Below, in pieces: positions 62,294 to 64,000 of a stretch of 64,000 bases of DNA (position 1 is the first letter of the stretch; each line of letters begins with the position of its first letter). The translations under genes were made by a program, and so were the position numbers. The notes beneath the pieces are model-generated. The model had not been told where the DNA came from, made no database searches, and was given only the letters and a program-made list of their open reading frames with translations. This DNA is from Zonotrichia leucophrys gambelii (Eukaryota; Chordata; Aves; Passeriformes; Passerellidae): assembly GCF_028769735.1 (NCBI RefSeq), contig NC_088171.1, forward strand, positions 72,557,216 to 72,621,215, given 5' to 3'.

Positions 62294-64000
62294 CATGAAA
62301 ATTTTATACTTCTGCTGTACCAAGATCTTTCATTCTCTTGTGCTCTTCAAATTGACTGTCTCACACTGTTACTTCTTGTTATATTCTGTAAGCTCTTTGA
62401 AGCTTGGATGACTTTTCCATTTTGTTTTGGGTCAGTATGTTCCCGATTCATTACAATATTTTGCCCCTTCGTGAATTGCCTCCCAGAATTGCTCTTTTTA
62501 CTGGGCCATTGTTCCAGAAAAAACCCATAAAATGTTTATCACTTTCTCAAGGATTTAATTTACTAATTAACAATTTATTTCAATAGAATAACATAATTTA
62601 TTATACATTTTGGTAAAGGCTCAGATTCATTACATGAGTGAGTTATTATAACATTATCACAAAAAACAGGAGGCCAAAATTTAAATGCATTATGGACATA
62701 TTTATGTCTGGATTTCAGAACAGAACTGGAAGATGATCTCTGCTTACTGGGGAGTTCTCAGAGAAAATTCATACAAGTAAGTGACTGTTTAGGTGCACTT
62801 TGTGCAACTGGAATACTCTGCTGTGTTCTGCAGAAGGGAATGAGCTCAAACAACATGCTAAGGGAGGGGGAAAACTGAATAAAAAGCTAAAAACACTCTG
62901 CTTCATTTTTTTTGCTAGGCGAGAAAAAAAAAACAAACAATTAACAATGCTGGAAAAAAAAAGTAAAAAAATCTTATTTACAGACTTCAGAAAAGGAAAT
63001 AGACCTGAGTCCAACTATATCTACAGACAGAAGTAATAACTCAAACTTGTTACTGGGGAATAACTGTACAAACTTACAAAACTGAAAAAAAATCTTTCAA
63101 TTTACATCTTAAAAAAATGACCAAAAACACCTTCAAAAACCCTCTTGTTTGTATGGAGTTACAATTAATAATGCATTCTACTTTTCCAAGAAATCTTTTC
63201 GACAAAAATGGTATGTGATATGAATATATAGTATTACTCTTTCCTCACTCAGCATAAATATAAATTCTTAGAAAATTAATCATTATAAAGTCATTTAAAA
63301 TAGGGGTGGAGGGGGTAGAGTTGTTTGTCTTTTAGAACTGAAAGTTATTTTCTAAAAGTTATAGAAAAAAATAAGGAAATGCAACTAACATTCACAGTAA
63401 AAATGGATATACGTAGTAAAATTAAAAGAAATTTAGAAGTGCAACCACAGTAATTAGCAGTGACTTGATTTACAGCTGTTGCAACAATGAGTTAGTGAAG
63501 TACTTGGAAGGTTGTTTTTTTCAGGCTTCTAGCTCAGTGAAACAGGTTTCCTCTTCCATTTCATGGCATGTAAAGAAGAGAGAACTACATAATAGTTTAT
63601 CTACCAACAGGATTCTTTTCTAAGCAATCTGAGCAAACTCAATTTGAGCTCTTCTTAAGCTTAATGAATGAGCCTAAACCTCCTGTTCCAGAATACTGGC
63701 TCCTGCTGCCTCATGTTCTGTGCATATATACTTGTCAGAATTGAATTTGCTGTTTATCTGTTTTAAAGATACTAAAAGTAGGGAAATCTAATATTTTGTT
63801 TATTTCAAGTGACCCTTTCAGCTTTGCTCAAGCATAGAAATAGTCTGCAATACTGTGCACCATTATTGCTATCCTAACAGGAAGGAAACCCTCTTTGTTC
63901 AAGAGCCCACACCTGCCAATTCTCACACTGTGTAAGGCTGATCCCTATTGCATACATTTTCCTAGCCAGCACATTACTAATTTAAGACATGAGCTACTAG
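62294..64000. other. No gene recognised; A-rich patches
   Basis: Unique-looking sequence with several A runs (62926-62933, 62954-62962, 63085-63092). ORFs of up to 81 codons are Lys- or Phe-rich products of these runs. Nothing is assignable to the window end. Confidence 0.55.

Noticed and set aside
1..64000. CRISPR arrays, operons, tRNA or rRNA genes, bacterial-type systems
   Set aside because: None seen. The repeat content, AT-rich noncoding character and LINE/LTR fossils identify vertebrate nuclear DNA.

Overview
The window looks like noncoding nuclear DNA from a bird, probably a songbird. It is visibly AT-rich, no reading frame is recognisable as a host protein, and the identifiable repeats are the avian combination of 5'-truncated CR1 LINEs and solo LTRs of endogenous retroviruses. 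The CR1 copies end in degenerate 'ATTCTATG'-type octamers. One LTR family resembles, from memory, LTRs common in passerine genomes; the species call is an inference. The longest ORF has 151 codons, and several of 100-150 codons are expected by chance in 64 kb of AT-rich sequence read in six frames. The window is therefore a gene desert or lies inside a very long intron.

Layout. A compound microsatellite opens the window (77-141). CR1 copies lie at 5819-6330 (-), 10485-10672 (+), 15163-16184 (+, split by a minus-strand CR1 at 15891-16138), 19985-21056 (+), 25972-26535 (-), 35060-35657 (+), 43289-43370 (-, scrap), 47557-48608 (-, with a dead reverse-transcriptase segment) and 61976-62293 (+). 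LTRs lie at 19509-19968 (+), 29495-30073 (-) and 58908-59451 (+). An unidentified GC-richer element with an internal 26-bp duplication is at 24181-24520. A CpG-dense block of about 280 bp sits alone in AT-rich DNA at 50353-50636. A near-perfect 119-bp foldback flanked by TA is at 54496-54614 and looks like a Tc1/mariner-type palindromic MITE. A diverged direct repeat 361 bp apart is at 17331-17756.

No genes working together can be described. The most interesting objects are the 54.5-kb foldback (a possible small-RNA hairpin), the CpG-dense block at 50.4 kb, the nested CR1 at 15.9 kb, and two repeat-free stretches (30.84-31.13 kb and 33.48-34.14 kb) that have the look of conserved noncoding elements but need alignment to prove it.
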